Shown: piece by piece, positions 1 through 6,726 of the stretch | Position numbering within the stretch: the first letter of the stretch is position 1 | Layout of the letters: each line of letters begins with the position of its first letter | NCBI GenBank assembly: GCA_046349155.1 | Contig: JAXMCW010000004.1 | Coordinates: forward strand, 1-64,000 | Reading direction: 5' to 3' | DNA: 64,000 bases | DNA from: Alsobacter sp046349155 | GTDB lineage: Bacteria > Pseudomonadota > Alphaproteobacteria > Rhizobiales > Beijerinckiaceae | Notes under the pieces: generated by a model | Database searches by the model: none | What the model was told of the DNA's origin: nothing | What the model saw: only the letters and a program-made list of their open reading frames with translations | Made by a program: the position numbers and the translations under genes

Positions 1-834
1 GTCGGCCTCTGTCCACTTGAGCCCGATCATCTCGGAGCGGCGGCAGCCGGTCAGGGCGATCTGGCGGATGATGTCCACGGTCGTCGCATATTTCTCATTC
101 TCGGCTGCCTTCCTAAGCAGCTCGCCGAGAATGCGATACTCAGCTTCTGTGAGACGACGGTCGCGCACCCGGTCCTTCGGCTTCCGAATTCCGTGGGCGG
201 GGTTGTGCTCGATGATGCCGGCCTCGATGGCGTAGGTGAGCATGCCGCCGAGCAGCCCAACGGTTCGCGTCGCGGTTCCGACCCCACCTCGCACGATGGA
301 CTTGCCACGCAGCTTCTTCGTCTTCTCGGAGCACCGCGTCTTCCCCGCCATGACGTCCTTCATGACCTTGTTGACGTCGGCCTTCGTGAGGTCCTTCACC
401 TTGCGCGTGCCGATGAGCGGGATGATGTGGCGGTGGATCCGCCCGCGGTCGACCGCTGCGGTCGACGCTTTCTTCGGACGTCCTCCTTTCCCGAGAATGA
501 GGCCCGCTTCGAGATCAGCCATGTAGAGGGCGCAGAGTTCCTTGACAGTGATCGCCTTGTGGTCGAGCTCCCGTTCCTCGGCGGGGTTGTCGCCCCGCGC
601 GACCCGACCGAGTTGGTTCTTCGCCTCCTGACGGGCCGTCTCCGGCGTCCAGACGCCGTGGAGGCCGATGGTGTAGCGGCGCGACCGACCTCCCGCGCGA
701 TACTGAATGACGTAGCTCCGCTTTCCCGAAGCGAACACACGGAGGCCGAAGCCGGGCAATTCGTCATCCCAGATGACATAGTCCTTGTCCCGGGACTCAG
801 CGGCGTCGACGACCCTTTTGGTGATCTTAGCCAT
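1..834 (-). CDS. Tyrosine-type phage/ICE integrase, N-terminal part
   Basis: Site-specific tyrosine recombinase. The frame is open from the ATG at 834 down to base 1, giving 278 residues, so the C-terminus is outside the window. The N-terminus (about 1-85) has the arm-binding form of DUF4102-type integrases, with DDELPGFGLRVF and YVIQYR. A core-binding helical region follows. The catalytic domain begins near 185 and its first catalytic arginine is R265 in TGCRRSEM. The remaining H-R-Y residues lie beyond the edge. The start overlaps the 3' end of the recombinase gene on the same strand by 8 nt. Its position beside a tRNA 3' fragment (1015-1059) fits an integrase next to its attachment site. 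The element it serves would lie mainly to the left. Confidence 0.9.
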   Translation of the reverse strand, partial: MAKITKRVVDAAESRDKDYVIWDDELPGFGLRVFASGKRSYVIQYRAGGRSRRYTIGLHGVWTPETARQEAKNQLGRVARGDNPAEERELDHKAITVKELCALYMADLEAGLILGKGGRPKKASTAAVDRGRIHRHIIPLIGTRKVKDLTKADVNKVMKDVMAGKTRCSEKTKKLRGKSIVRGGVGTATRTVGLLGGMLTYAIEAGIIEHNPAHGIRKPKDRVRDRRLTEAEYRILGELLRKAAENEKYATTVDIIRQIALTGCRRSEMIGLKWTEAD

Positions 835-2569
835 GACGTTCGCTCCGGCTGGCAGCCCATTTCCGCGTAAGCACCACGTAAGCAGTTGGGCGGAAATCGT
901 GGCGTGGTTTAGGATACGAACGTGACGCTCGAAATTTCAAAAATCTAGTGTGTTCAGAGAGATAGCGTACCATGGCGTGCCCTATCGCAGAATTAGGATG
1001 GGCAGCCTTAAATGCTCCGAAGGCAAAGGTCACACGTTCGAATCGTGTCGGGTGCGCCATTCCACTTTTTTGACCTGAGGTGTCGCCTAATAGCTTGAAC
1101 GGCAAGGATAAATTTGCCGTTCTAAGTCCGTTTTTCCGTGTGTAGCGCAGGCGGTCCGAAAACACGAGTTTCAGCACCGTTCGGCGGTCTTCCAGCTTAC
1201 CGGAAGCCCATAGATTCCAAGGGTTTCCGATAAATTCGAGCGCCGTTCTAAGTGTGTCCTCGAAACTGCTCGCGGGACGGCCCATCGCGGCCATCCGTTC
1301 CTTGATTGCGTGCTTCTCCTCTTCGAGTTTCCGCACCTTTTCCTCGTAGGCCGCGATCACCGTCGGCACGTTCGAGGCGAGAATTCGCTCGACTACCTGA
1401 GCGACCTGGCGCTCCGTTTTCACCAGCTCGGCACCGAGCGCCTTCGCATGACTTTCAGCGAGGGCGAGGCGTCGCTCCCACAGCTCGGCGAACATCGCCT
1501 TGGCGACCTTGAACAGTTTCTCCGACGGCGTGACCGTCTGGAGCATGGCTTCGACTTCGCCTTCGAGCACGTTGCGCCGGATCGACTTGCCGTAGCTTTC
1601 ACAGCCGCGCTTAGGGCAGAGATAGTAGGGGTGCCTGCGGTCCGAGCCTTTCGACCAGCAGGCCGTCAGTGCCGTTCCGCAGTCGTCGCAGACGACGAAG
1701 CCGCGCAACGGAAAATCCTCGTTGAGGTTCTTCCGGCGGGGCGCATACGCGCCGCCGTTCATCCGCTCTTGAATCCTGCGATAGGTCTGAAGGCTGATAA
1801 GGCCTTCATGCTGGGCCGGGCGGAACGTCACACCCCAGTCGGGCAATTCGATGTATCCGGCATAGAGGCACTGAGTGAGCATGCTGCCCACGCGCTGATG
1901 CCGGACGATGCCGCTGCTGTCCTTCGGGAACAGCGGATTGTTCTGAAGGAAGCGCATGACATCGGCCTGCGCCTCGAAGCGTCCCGAGGCATAGCCTTCG
2001 AGGGCTTCCTGCACGATGGAAGCAGCGGGCTCATCGCGTGTCAGCATCATGCCGCGTCCGGTGACGCGCTGATACTTGTAGCCCGTTGGAGCCTGGAACA
2101 CGGCATAGCCGTTCATAGCGCGGGCGCGCATCCTGTTTTTGGTCTGCTCGCCGTTCTTCTGCCGTTGGTGCTGCGACACGCTCGCCAGCAGGTTCTCGAC
2201 CAGCTTCGAGTCCGGATCGTCGCCGAACTCGATAGAGGGAGATTCCAGTACGCCGCCAGCGCGGGCGATGGACGCGCGCAGCTCGATATGGGCTTCGAGG
2301 CCGCGCGCGAGGCGCGACACATCGTCGATCAGGACGACGACGGCCTTCTTCTTGTGCTTCGTGAGGTAGGCCAGCATCGCCTTCATGCCGGGGCGATCTG
2401 TCAGGGAGCCCGACACGTCGTCGCGGAACACGTCCGCGACTTCGTAGCCTTTCATGCGCGCGAACTCGCGGCAGCGGGTCTCCTGTGATTTGAGACCGTC
2501 GCCCGCCGTGGTCTGCTTGGTGCTCGACACACGGCAGTAGATCACTGCCTGCCTGGTTCCTTCCGTCAT
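827..2569 (-). CDS. Large serine recombinase with read-through tail
   Basis: Site-specific recombinase of the large serine family, 580 residues. The resolvase domain is at about 8-150 with nucleophile S15 in YCRVSS and the DDVSRLARG motif. A recombinase domain follows, then a zinc ribbon with Cys pairs in CDDCG and CPKRGC. After that comes a Lys/Glu-rich coiled coil (about 365-425). The conserved fold ends near residue 503. Residues 504 onward (MAHPTRFERV...) are encoded by the antisense of the tRNA-Arg fragment and flanking DNA, so the natural stop was probably replaced on integration. The gene is translationally coupled to the upstream small gene (ATGA overlap at 2566-2569). It is probably the integrase of the element to its right. 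Confidence 0.92.
   Translation of the reverse strand: MTEGTRQAVIYCRVSSTKQTTAGDGLKSQETRCREFARMKGYEVADVFRDDVSGSLTDRPGMKAMLAYLTKHKKKAVVVLIDDVSRLARGLEAHIELRASIARAGGVLESPSIEFGDDPDSKLVENLLASVSQHQRQKNGEQTKNRMRARAMNGYAVFQAPTGYKYQRVTGRGMMLTRDEPAASIVQEALEGYASGRFEAQADVMRFLQNNPLFPKDSSGIVRHQRVGSMLTQCLYAGYIELPDWGVTFRPAQHEGLISLQTYRRIQERMNGGAYAPRRKNLNEDFPLRGFVVCDDCGTALTACWSKGSDRRHPYYLCPKRGCESYGKSIRRNVLEGEVEAMLQTVTPSEKLFKVAKAMFAELWERRLALAESHAKALGAELVKTERQVAQVVERILASNVPTVIAAYEEKVRKLEEEKHAIKERMAAMGRPASSFEDTLRTALEFIGNPWNLWASGKLEDRRTVLKLVFSDRLRYTRKNGLRTANLSLPFKLLGDTSGQKSGMAHPTRFERVTFAFGAFKAAHPNSAIGHAMVRYLSEHTRFLKFRASRSYPKPRHDFRPTAYVVLTRKWAASRSERHG
1015..1059 (+). other. tRNA-Arg(CCG) 3' fragment, attachment-site repeat
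   Basis: This is the last 45 nt of a tRNA gene. It contains an anticodon loop CTCCGAA (anticodon CCG at 1017-1019), stem GGCA, a T-arm with stem ACACG/CGTGT around loop TTCGAAT (1032-1048), acceptor strand CGGGTGC, discriminator G and an encoded CCA at 1057-1059. The D-arm and 5' acceptor strand are absent, so it is not a functional tRNA. The match to alphaproteobacterial tRNA-Arg(CCG) is from memory. Such fragments are the copy left at the far end of an element integrated into a tRNA 3' end. It lies between the tyrosine integrase and the body of the serine recombinase gene. Confidence 0.8.
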
Positions 2570-2862
2570 CCGCGCCCTTCCTCGCCGCCTCCGGCGGCTG
2601 CAAACTCCTCATCGATCCGATGCGCCGATTGTAGCGCATCCGACGAATCGGGGGCGGGAAGGCCGCAGCCCGTGAAAATCTGCTCACAGATTTTCACGTC
2701 GAACCCGAGCTCGACGAAGGCGCGCATGATCGACCAGAGCGTACCGAGCAGCTCTGCCTTCTGGGCTTCGCTGATGTCGAACTCGGCCAGCTCGGGCAGG
2801 TAGCGGCCCGCGTCGAAGTCCGCGAGGCCGGTCGGCGTGATCGTGGTATGGTCGTCGCTCAT
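2566..2862 (-). CDS. Small acidic protein coupled to the recombinase
   Basis: This encodes 98 residues and I do not recognise a characterised family. The start is taken at the ATG at 2862 because AAGGAG sits 7 nt upstream. A longer in-frame extension lacks a ribosome-binding site. The protein has a predicted helical centre (EAQKAELLGTLWSIMRAFVELG), split here only for description, and an acidic, Ala/Gly-rich C-terminus. It has no membrane segment. Its stop overlaps the recombinase start (ATGA), so the two are almost certainly co-transcribed. An accessory or excision-direction role for the recombinase is possible, but only its position supports that. Confidence 0.7.
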   Translation of the reverse strand: MSDDHTTITPTGLADFDAGRYLPELAEFDISEAQKAELLGTLWSIMRAFVELGFDVKICEQIFTGCGLPAPDSSDALQSAHRIDEEFAAAGGGEEGRG

Positions 2863-2918
2863 GCCGGTCTCCTTCTTCTGGCGTTGGATGAGAACTCTCA
2901 AGTATATAGAACGAATAC

Positions 2919-2941
2919 GGAACAAACAAGGAATTTGTTCC
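2919..2941. promoter_or_regulatory. Perfect palindrome between divergent genes
   Basis: Arms GGAACAAA (2919-2926) and TTTGTTCC (2934-2941) are exact reverse complements around a 7-nt spacer. The site lies in an AT-rich gap with TATA-like sequence (2901-2912), between the leftward recombinase operon and the rightward gene starting at 3021. This placement suits an operator controlling both. The adjacent HTH-type protein is the obvious candidate binder, but that is inference. Confidence 0.5.
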
Positions 2942-3020
2942 TAGCCCATTGCTTCTAAGCGTTGGCGGTATTACCGAAAACCAGTTTAGGCACGGACAGT
3001 CGGAAGCCAAGGCAAGCGGC

Positions 3021-3737
3021 ATGTCACCGGGTAAAGATAAACCGCCTCTAAGAAGCGGAATCCGCCGAAAAACCAGACGCTTACGTCCGACCAATTCTGC
3101 GCTCTATCGGGACAAGCGGCTGCTCTCATCGAGCAAAATTCTCGACACCACGATCCGGAAGCTCGTCCGCTGCTACGCCGAACAAAAGACGGCGAAACAA
3201 GCCATGGCTGAGACGGGCCTAAGCCACGTCACCGTCTACCGCCTTTTCGGGCTTATTCGGAAGAGGCTCGTCGATGCAGATATGTATCGATCATTTAGTG
3301 AGTTTCATGAGCAGCGCTTCGGAGAATTTCCGACGAAACAACCCACACAAGAGGACGAACGGATAGCGAATGCAGTATTAAAAATGGATAAGCGTAGCAG
3401 TCGCGCCGTTAGTCCCGAGACGTTGAACCTCATTCGATCCGAAAACATGTTTCGTCTTACGAGCATTTTCTCAGCGCCGGAAACCTACAAACTGATCCTT
3501 CTTGTAATCCGTGGCACTGGCCCCCTCAACGAACCGCCGCGACCGTTCAAGGAAGGGCCATACATGGCAGAGAGACTGAGGATCATGTTCCGCAAGCAAT
3601 TCATAATGGCGCGAAGGTATGCCGCAGAGGGGGCTATCGACGGACGACAGCTGCTCAACGCGCTCGAATACGGCCTAACAGCCACGATCCGAACTGCAAT
3701 GAAGCGGTCTCGCTCGATGCCAGACGACCCTGAGTGA
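3021..3737 (+). CDS. HTH-containing protein of unknown function
   Basis: This encodes 238 residues from the ATG at 3021; an upstream TTG extension has no support. The N-terminus is strongly basic (residues 1-35). Residues of about 40-80 look like a helix-turn-helix of the type that matches unknown repetitive features in transposase or regulator N-termini (TAKQAMAETGLSHVTVYRLF). The C-terminal half is helical and carries no motif I recognise. It is divergent from the recombinase operon across a perfect palindrome at 2919-2941, so autoregulation or control of integration is plausible. It could instead be a domesticated transposase fragment, but no DDE residues are evident. Confidence 0.6.
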   Translation: MSPGKDKPPLRSGIRRKTRRLRPTNSALYRDKRLLSSSKILDTTIRKLVRCYAEQKTAKQAMAETGLSHVTVYRLFGLIRKRLVDADMYRSFSEFHEQRFGEFPTKQPTQEDERIANAVLKMDKRSSRAVSPETLNLIRSENMFRLTSIFSAPETYKLILLVIRGTGPLNEPPRPFKEGPYMAERLRIMFRKQFIMARRYAAEGAIDGRQLLNALEYGLTATIRTAMKRSRSMPDDPE

Positions 3738-3864
3738 GGAACAGGCGGAAAAGGGGATTCACAGCCGAGTCCGCCTCTGGCAGAATCAACTCATCGCCGA
3801 GTTAGAGCCTTTCGATGGCAGCCAGCCTCTGGCCGCCAAACGGCATTCCTTTGCGGAGAATCCC

Positions 3865-4212
3865 ATGCTCACACGTCGCGTGACGATGGAAATGATGGCG
3901 GCCAGCGCACTGACGATGCTTGCTGCTGAAAAGGGCTTCAGCTATCTCAAGTCGCTGTTCGCCTCTCGGCCCAAGACCGTTTTCGACGAAGATTTTTTCC
4001 GGAGGCAAAACCCCGAAGTCGCCCTGGAGCTTTCCCAGCGATGGCTCGACCGTGCGCGGACATTGCTTGCCGAGACGAAGCCCGGCGGCAGTTTCGAAGA
4101 GTGGAACGCGCTAGCCAGCAGCGCGATAAGCGCGGAGGGCCATGCGCGCCAGCTCTTCGAGATCGCCCGCATTCGCGCCCGCGACACGCTTAAATCCGAG
4201 CCGCAATCATGA
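3865..4212 (+). CDS. Small unknown protein, first gene of a five-gene operon
   Basis: This encodes 115 residues starting at the ATG at 3865, with GGAG 5-9 nt upstream. The N-terminus (LTRRVTMEMMAASALTMLA) has an Arg pair and a hydrophobic stretch. It resembles a poor Tat or membrane-anchor signal but lacks a clear cleavage site. The rest is helical and charged, with FDEDFFRRQNPEVALELSQ. I recognise no family. Its stop overlaps the next start by 4 nt (ATGA at 4209-4212), indicating co-translation with the following gene. Confidence 0.6.
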   Translation: MLTRRVTMEMMAASALTMLAAEKGFSYLKSLFASRPKTVFDEDFFRRQNPEVALELSQRWLDRARTLLAETKPGGSFEEWNALASSAISAEGHARQLFEIARIRARDTLKSEPQS

Positions 4213-4622
4213 CCGAGGACGAAATCCTCTCCGACTACGCGGCCCTTCGTCCTCTCGTCACCAACGTCACTGGATTTCACGATCTAGCCGATAACCACTA
4301 CCGGAACGACAGCCTCGACCAGCTCAAGGCCAACGCCTACGTCTACGCGAACGGCCACATTCTGGCGCGGCGCGCGTTCAGCCTGTCCCAACGTCTCGAT
4401 GAAGGGTGGCAATTTATCGAGTTAGCTGACGCCTTGCGACCACTTCGCCAGCTCTGCGCCGACATCATCGGAGCCAATGCGTGGGTCGATTCCGACGCCG
4501 CGACCGAAATCGAACGGTTGCAGGCTCAAGCCCAAGCCTTCGCTAAAGGCTACGAGCTGGCCCTGAAGATCATCGGTATGCACCAAAACCTGATGGGAAA
4601 ACCGCCGGAAGCGCCTTTTTGA
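4209..4622 (+). CDS. Small helical protein of unknown function
   Basis: This encodes 137 residues, starting inside the stop of the preceding gene (ATGA overlap). No signal peptide or membrane segment is visible. The sequence is predominantly helical with regular Ala/Leu spacing (about 85-125) and could form a helical bundle. I recognise no domain. It sits between a gene with a weak signal-like N-terminus and three genes with Tat-like signals. It is probably part of the same function, as the cytoplasmic member of the group. Confidence 0.6.
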   Translation: MTEDEILSDYAALRPLVTNVTGFHDLADNHYRNDSLDQLKANAYVYANGHILARRAFSLSQRLDEGWQFIELADALRPLRQLCADIIGANAWVDSDAATEIERLQAQAQAFAKGYELALKIIGMHQNLMGKPPEAPF

Positions 4623-4646
4623 GCGGATTTACGGGAGGCCATAGAT

Positions 4647-5024
4647 ATGCAGGTAACTGGAATCGACCGTCGCGCAGTGTTGCTCGGGGTGGCCGCGCTC
4701 GCTGCGTCGCCTGCCCTTCCGGCCGCTGCTATCGAGGCCGCACCAAACCCTTTGGCAGGGGTGGAAACCGCTTCACTGAAATCTGCCCTCTCTCAAATTC
4801 TCATGCTCCGAGATCTAGGCTGGAAAACGCTCAAACACGCCGAACGCACACTCGCGGATGCGTCGTGGGAAGACCGCGACGAGGCGGGCAAGTTTTATAG
4901 CATCGCCTACCATAACCATTTTCTGCCGCGCGAGCGCCGTTGGAACGAGGACGCGCCAGCCATCATCGCCGAGCTTCGCCGCCGAGGCGTCGAAGTTTTT
5001 GGGACAAAGCCTCATGATGATTGA
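4647..5024 (+). CDS. Small Tat-signal protein A, unknown function
   Basis: This encodes 125 residues with GGGAGG 11 nt before the ATG. The N-terminus reads IDRRAVLLGVAALAASPA and then an Ala-rich cleavage region (about 8-32). That is a twin-arginine signal (RR, hydrophobic core, AxA-type site), so export in a folded state is expected. The mature part of about 95 residues contains TLADASWEDRDEAGKFY and HNHFLPRERRW. I know no family. The 3' end overlaps the next gene by 11 nt. Confidence 0.65.
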   Translation: MQVTGIDRRAVLLGVAALAASPALPAAAIEAAPNPLAGVETASLKSALSQILMLRDLGWKTLKHAERTLADASWEDRDEAGKFYSIAYHNHFLPRERRWNEDAPAIIAELRRRGVEVFGTKPHDD

Positions 5025-5376
5025 CCGCCGCGCCCTGCTCACGGGGAGCGTTGCCACTTTGGCAGCGCTCCCAGCCCCGCAGCACCCAATCTTGCCTCCT
5101 GTGGAGCCGAAGAAAGCCCGTTACCCACTGCCAGACGGCGTTACGACTGAGTTCCTGCACGAGGCCGCCGCGAGCATGCGGGCGGCGATCAAGCTACCGA
5201 GACACCGCAACGCCTACGGCGCAGACCGTGTGCAATACGCCGTCGAGCGTACCAACGTGACGGCCGAGATTTTCGAGCGCATGGCCGCCCAAGAAGAGCC
5301 GTTCGACGATCTCGATGCAGAAATGTGGCGCAGATTCCGCGAATTGTCAGTGAAGCACGACTATTTCCCGAGCTGA
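5014..5376 (+). CDS. Small Tat-signal protein B, unknown function
   Basis: This encodes 120 residues. The start is placed at the tandem ATG codons 5014/5017, because the sequence then begins MMIDRRALLTGSVATLAA, a twin-arginine signal equivalent to that of its neighbours. An in-frame extension upstream would bury the signal. The gene overlaps the end of the preceding one. The mature segment begins with a Pro-rich stretch (about 22-45) and continues as a charged helical region with YGADRVQYAVERTNV. The function is unknown. It is one of three genes in tandem with the same IDRRAxL leader. Confidence 0.62.
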   Translation: MMIDRRALLTGSVATLAALPAPQHPILPPVEPKKARYPLPDGVTTEFLHEAAASMRAAIKLPRHRNAYGADRVQYAVERTNVTAEIFERMAAQEEPFDDLDAEMWRRFRELSVKHDYFPS

Positions 5377-5392
5377 CAGGGGGGCCGTAGAG

Positions 5393-5815
5393 ATGCACGG
5401 AATCGACCGTCGCGCCTTTCTGGCTGGTATAGTCGCGGTCGCCGCGACGCCAGCCAGTGCTTCGCCGCCTGCCTTGCAGCCAGTCCACTATCCCCTTGTG
5501 CCAGCTTTGCCGCCTTTGGAGTTCGACCTTCTGAAGCGGCTGCTCAAGAGCTTTGTTAAATGGAGCGGCGTTGCCAACCATCCCGGTCTGTCGGAGGAAA
5601 TGAGCGTCCTCTACCAGCACATGGCGGGGCGGCGTTACTGCATGATGTCTTGGCCACACGCGGATGCTCCGGAGCGGCTGGCAGCCTTGACCCGCGAATG
5701 GCCGAGACTGAAACCCAACATCGATCTGGTCATCGCCGCGCGTATTGAGGGCCGAACCGACTGGCCGTGGGATTACTCGCGTGTGCGTATCGACGGTGGT
5801 CCGCCCGTGTCCTGA
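5393..5815 (+). CDS. Small Tat-signal protein C, unknown function
   Basis: This encodes 140 residues, with a purine-rich GGGGGG site about 11 nt upstream of the ATG. The N-terminus GIDRRAFLAGIVAVAATPA followed by SAS is a clear twin-arginine signal. The mature part starts Pro-rich (YPLVPALPPLEF), which loosely resembles the same region of protein B (YPLPDGVTTEF), so the two may be paralogues. A HMAGRRYCMMSW segment follows. It is the last gene of the operon beginning at 3865; no gene follows for 900 bases. Confidence 0.62.
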   Translation: MHGIDRRAFLAGIVAVAATPASASPPALQPVHYPLVPALPPLEFDLLKRLLKSFVKWSGVANHPGLSEEMSVLYQHMAGRRYCMMSWPHADAPERLAALTREWPRLKPNIDLVIAARIEGRTDWPWDYSRVRIDGGPPVS

Positions 5816-5862
5816 GCTTCCGTTCAAAGCGGCAGTCGCGTCCTTTTGGGGGGCGCAGCCTC

Positions 5863-6325
5863 TGGGCAATACGCAAGCCCAAACAGGCGCAACTTTTTCC
5901 CATCAGAGCACCCGGACGAAGGTAAGGCTGATCGCAAGATGTGCGCGGTAGTACCGCGCCATCTTGGCAAGGGGGCCGCTGCGCGCCCCCGTTGCATCCC
6001 CCAGCATGGCGCATCCGTCGGCATCGAGCCTCGTCTGCGCCAGTGAAACGTCCGCCGTTTCATCGCGACAGGGGAAGACTTCGATCTCCCCCGTGTACCC
6101 CCATGAGGAAGGGGCGTTCCTGCCCCTTGCCATCCCAGACTCGTTCCGAGGGACCAACCGTGCGCCGGTTGGATGCGCGTCAGGGCTTTCGCGCCCTGAA
6201 CCCGACCGAGGAGGCGTATGCCGCCCCTGGACCCCGCACCATGCAATTCGCGCATGGAGGCGACGAGGGGAGAATTCGGCTCTCCCCTTCGATCCCCATC
6301 GAGCAGGCGGAGAATTCGCATCTCC
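5863..6325. repeat. Noncoding array of about ten stem-loops
   Basis: The 900-base gap 5816-6726 has no convincing gene; reading frames across it lack ribosome-binding sites and recognisable domains. It holds a run of inverted repeats: 5863-5881, 5936-5965 (arms of 14-15 with one bulge), 5971-5990, 6071-6091, 6109-6128 (AAGGGGC/GCCCCTT), 6154-6172 (CCAACCG/CGGTTGG), 6181-6198, 6239-6257, 6267-6287 and 6309-6325. The last three have exact arms and 7-nt loops of closely related sequence (AATTCGC, ATTCGGC, ATTCGCA). Bases 6326-6726 show no further clear structure. The array could be a structured RNA, a transfer-origin-like region or a protein-binding array. Its role is unknown. Confidence 0.6.
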
Positions 6326-6726
6326 TCCTGCACCGCCATCGACGAACGATAGGCGCGTTCGATCCGTCCTGTTCGCCCGAGCGCGGGGATTATATCGCCG
6401 CTCGGCTCCGCTCAAGCCCGCCCACGGCTGCGCCGCGCGCCCTTACGGCTTCGGGGCTTGATCTTCGCTCGCTTTCGCGATGTCGAAGTAGGCGTTCGGG
6501 ACGAAGGAATGTTCGCCAGCCGCCTCCGGCAGGATCGAACAAAGGAATTGCCATATCGCGCCCGATGAATGTGTGGGTAAGGCACACATCCGCCTTGCCG
6601 CAATAGACGGGCATATTCTACTTTTGTTCTCATGGGAACATTCAGAAGCATCGGCGACTCGGATAGCCTTGCGTTAGCGCAGGGCTTCGCAAGCATGCGC
6701 CGGATCGTAGGAGCAGGCCTGCCGCA

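Noticed and set aside
1310..2488. Long open frame on the plus strand across the serine recombinase
   Set aside because: It is antisense to a gene with clear catalytic and zinc-ribbon motifs and has no recognisable domain or ribosome-binding site.
5824..6415. Minus-strand and plus-strand frames across the hairpin array
   Set aside because: They are Arg/Gly/Pro-rich, lack start signals and known motifs, and cross all the stem-loops.
6390..6614. Possible small minus-strand gene before the methyltransferase
   Set aside because: It has no ribosome-binding site and no recognisable family. It could be the end of a decayed gene but cannot be supported.
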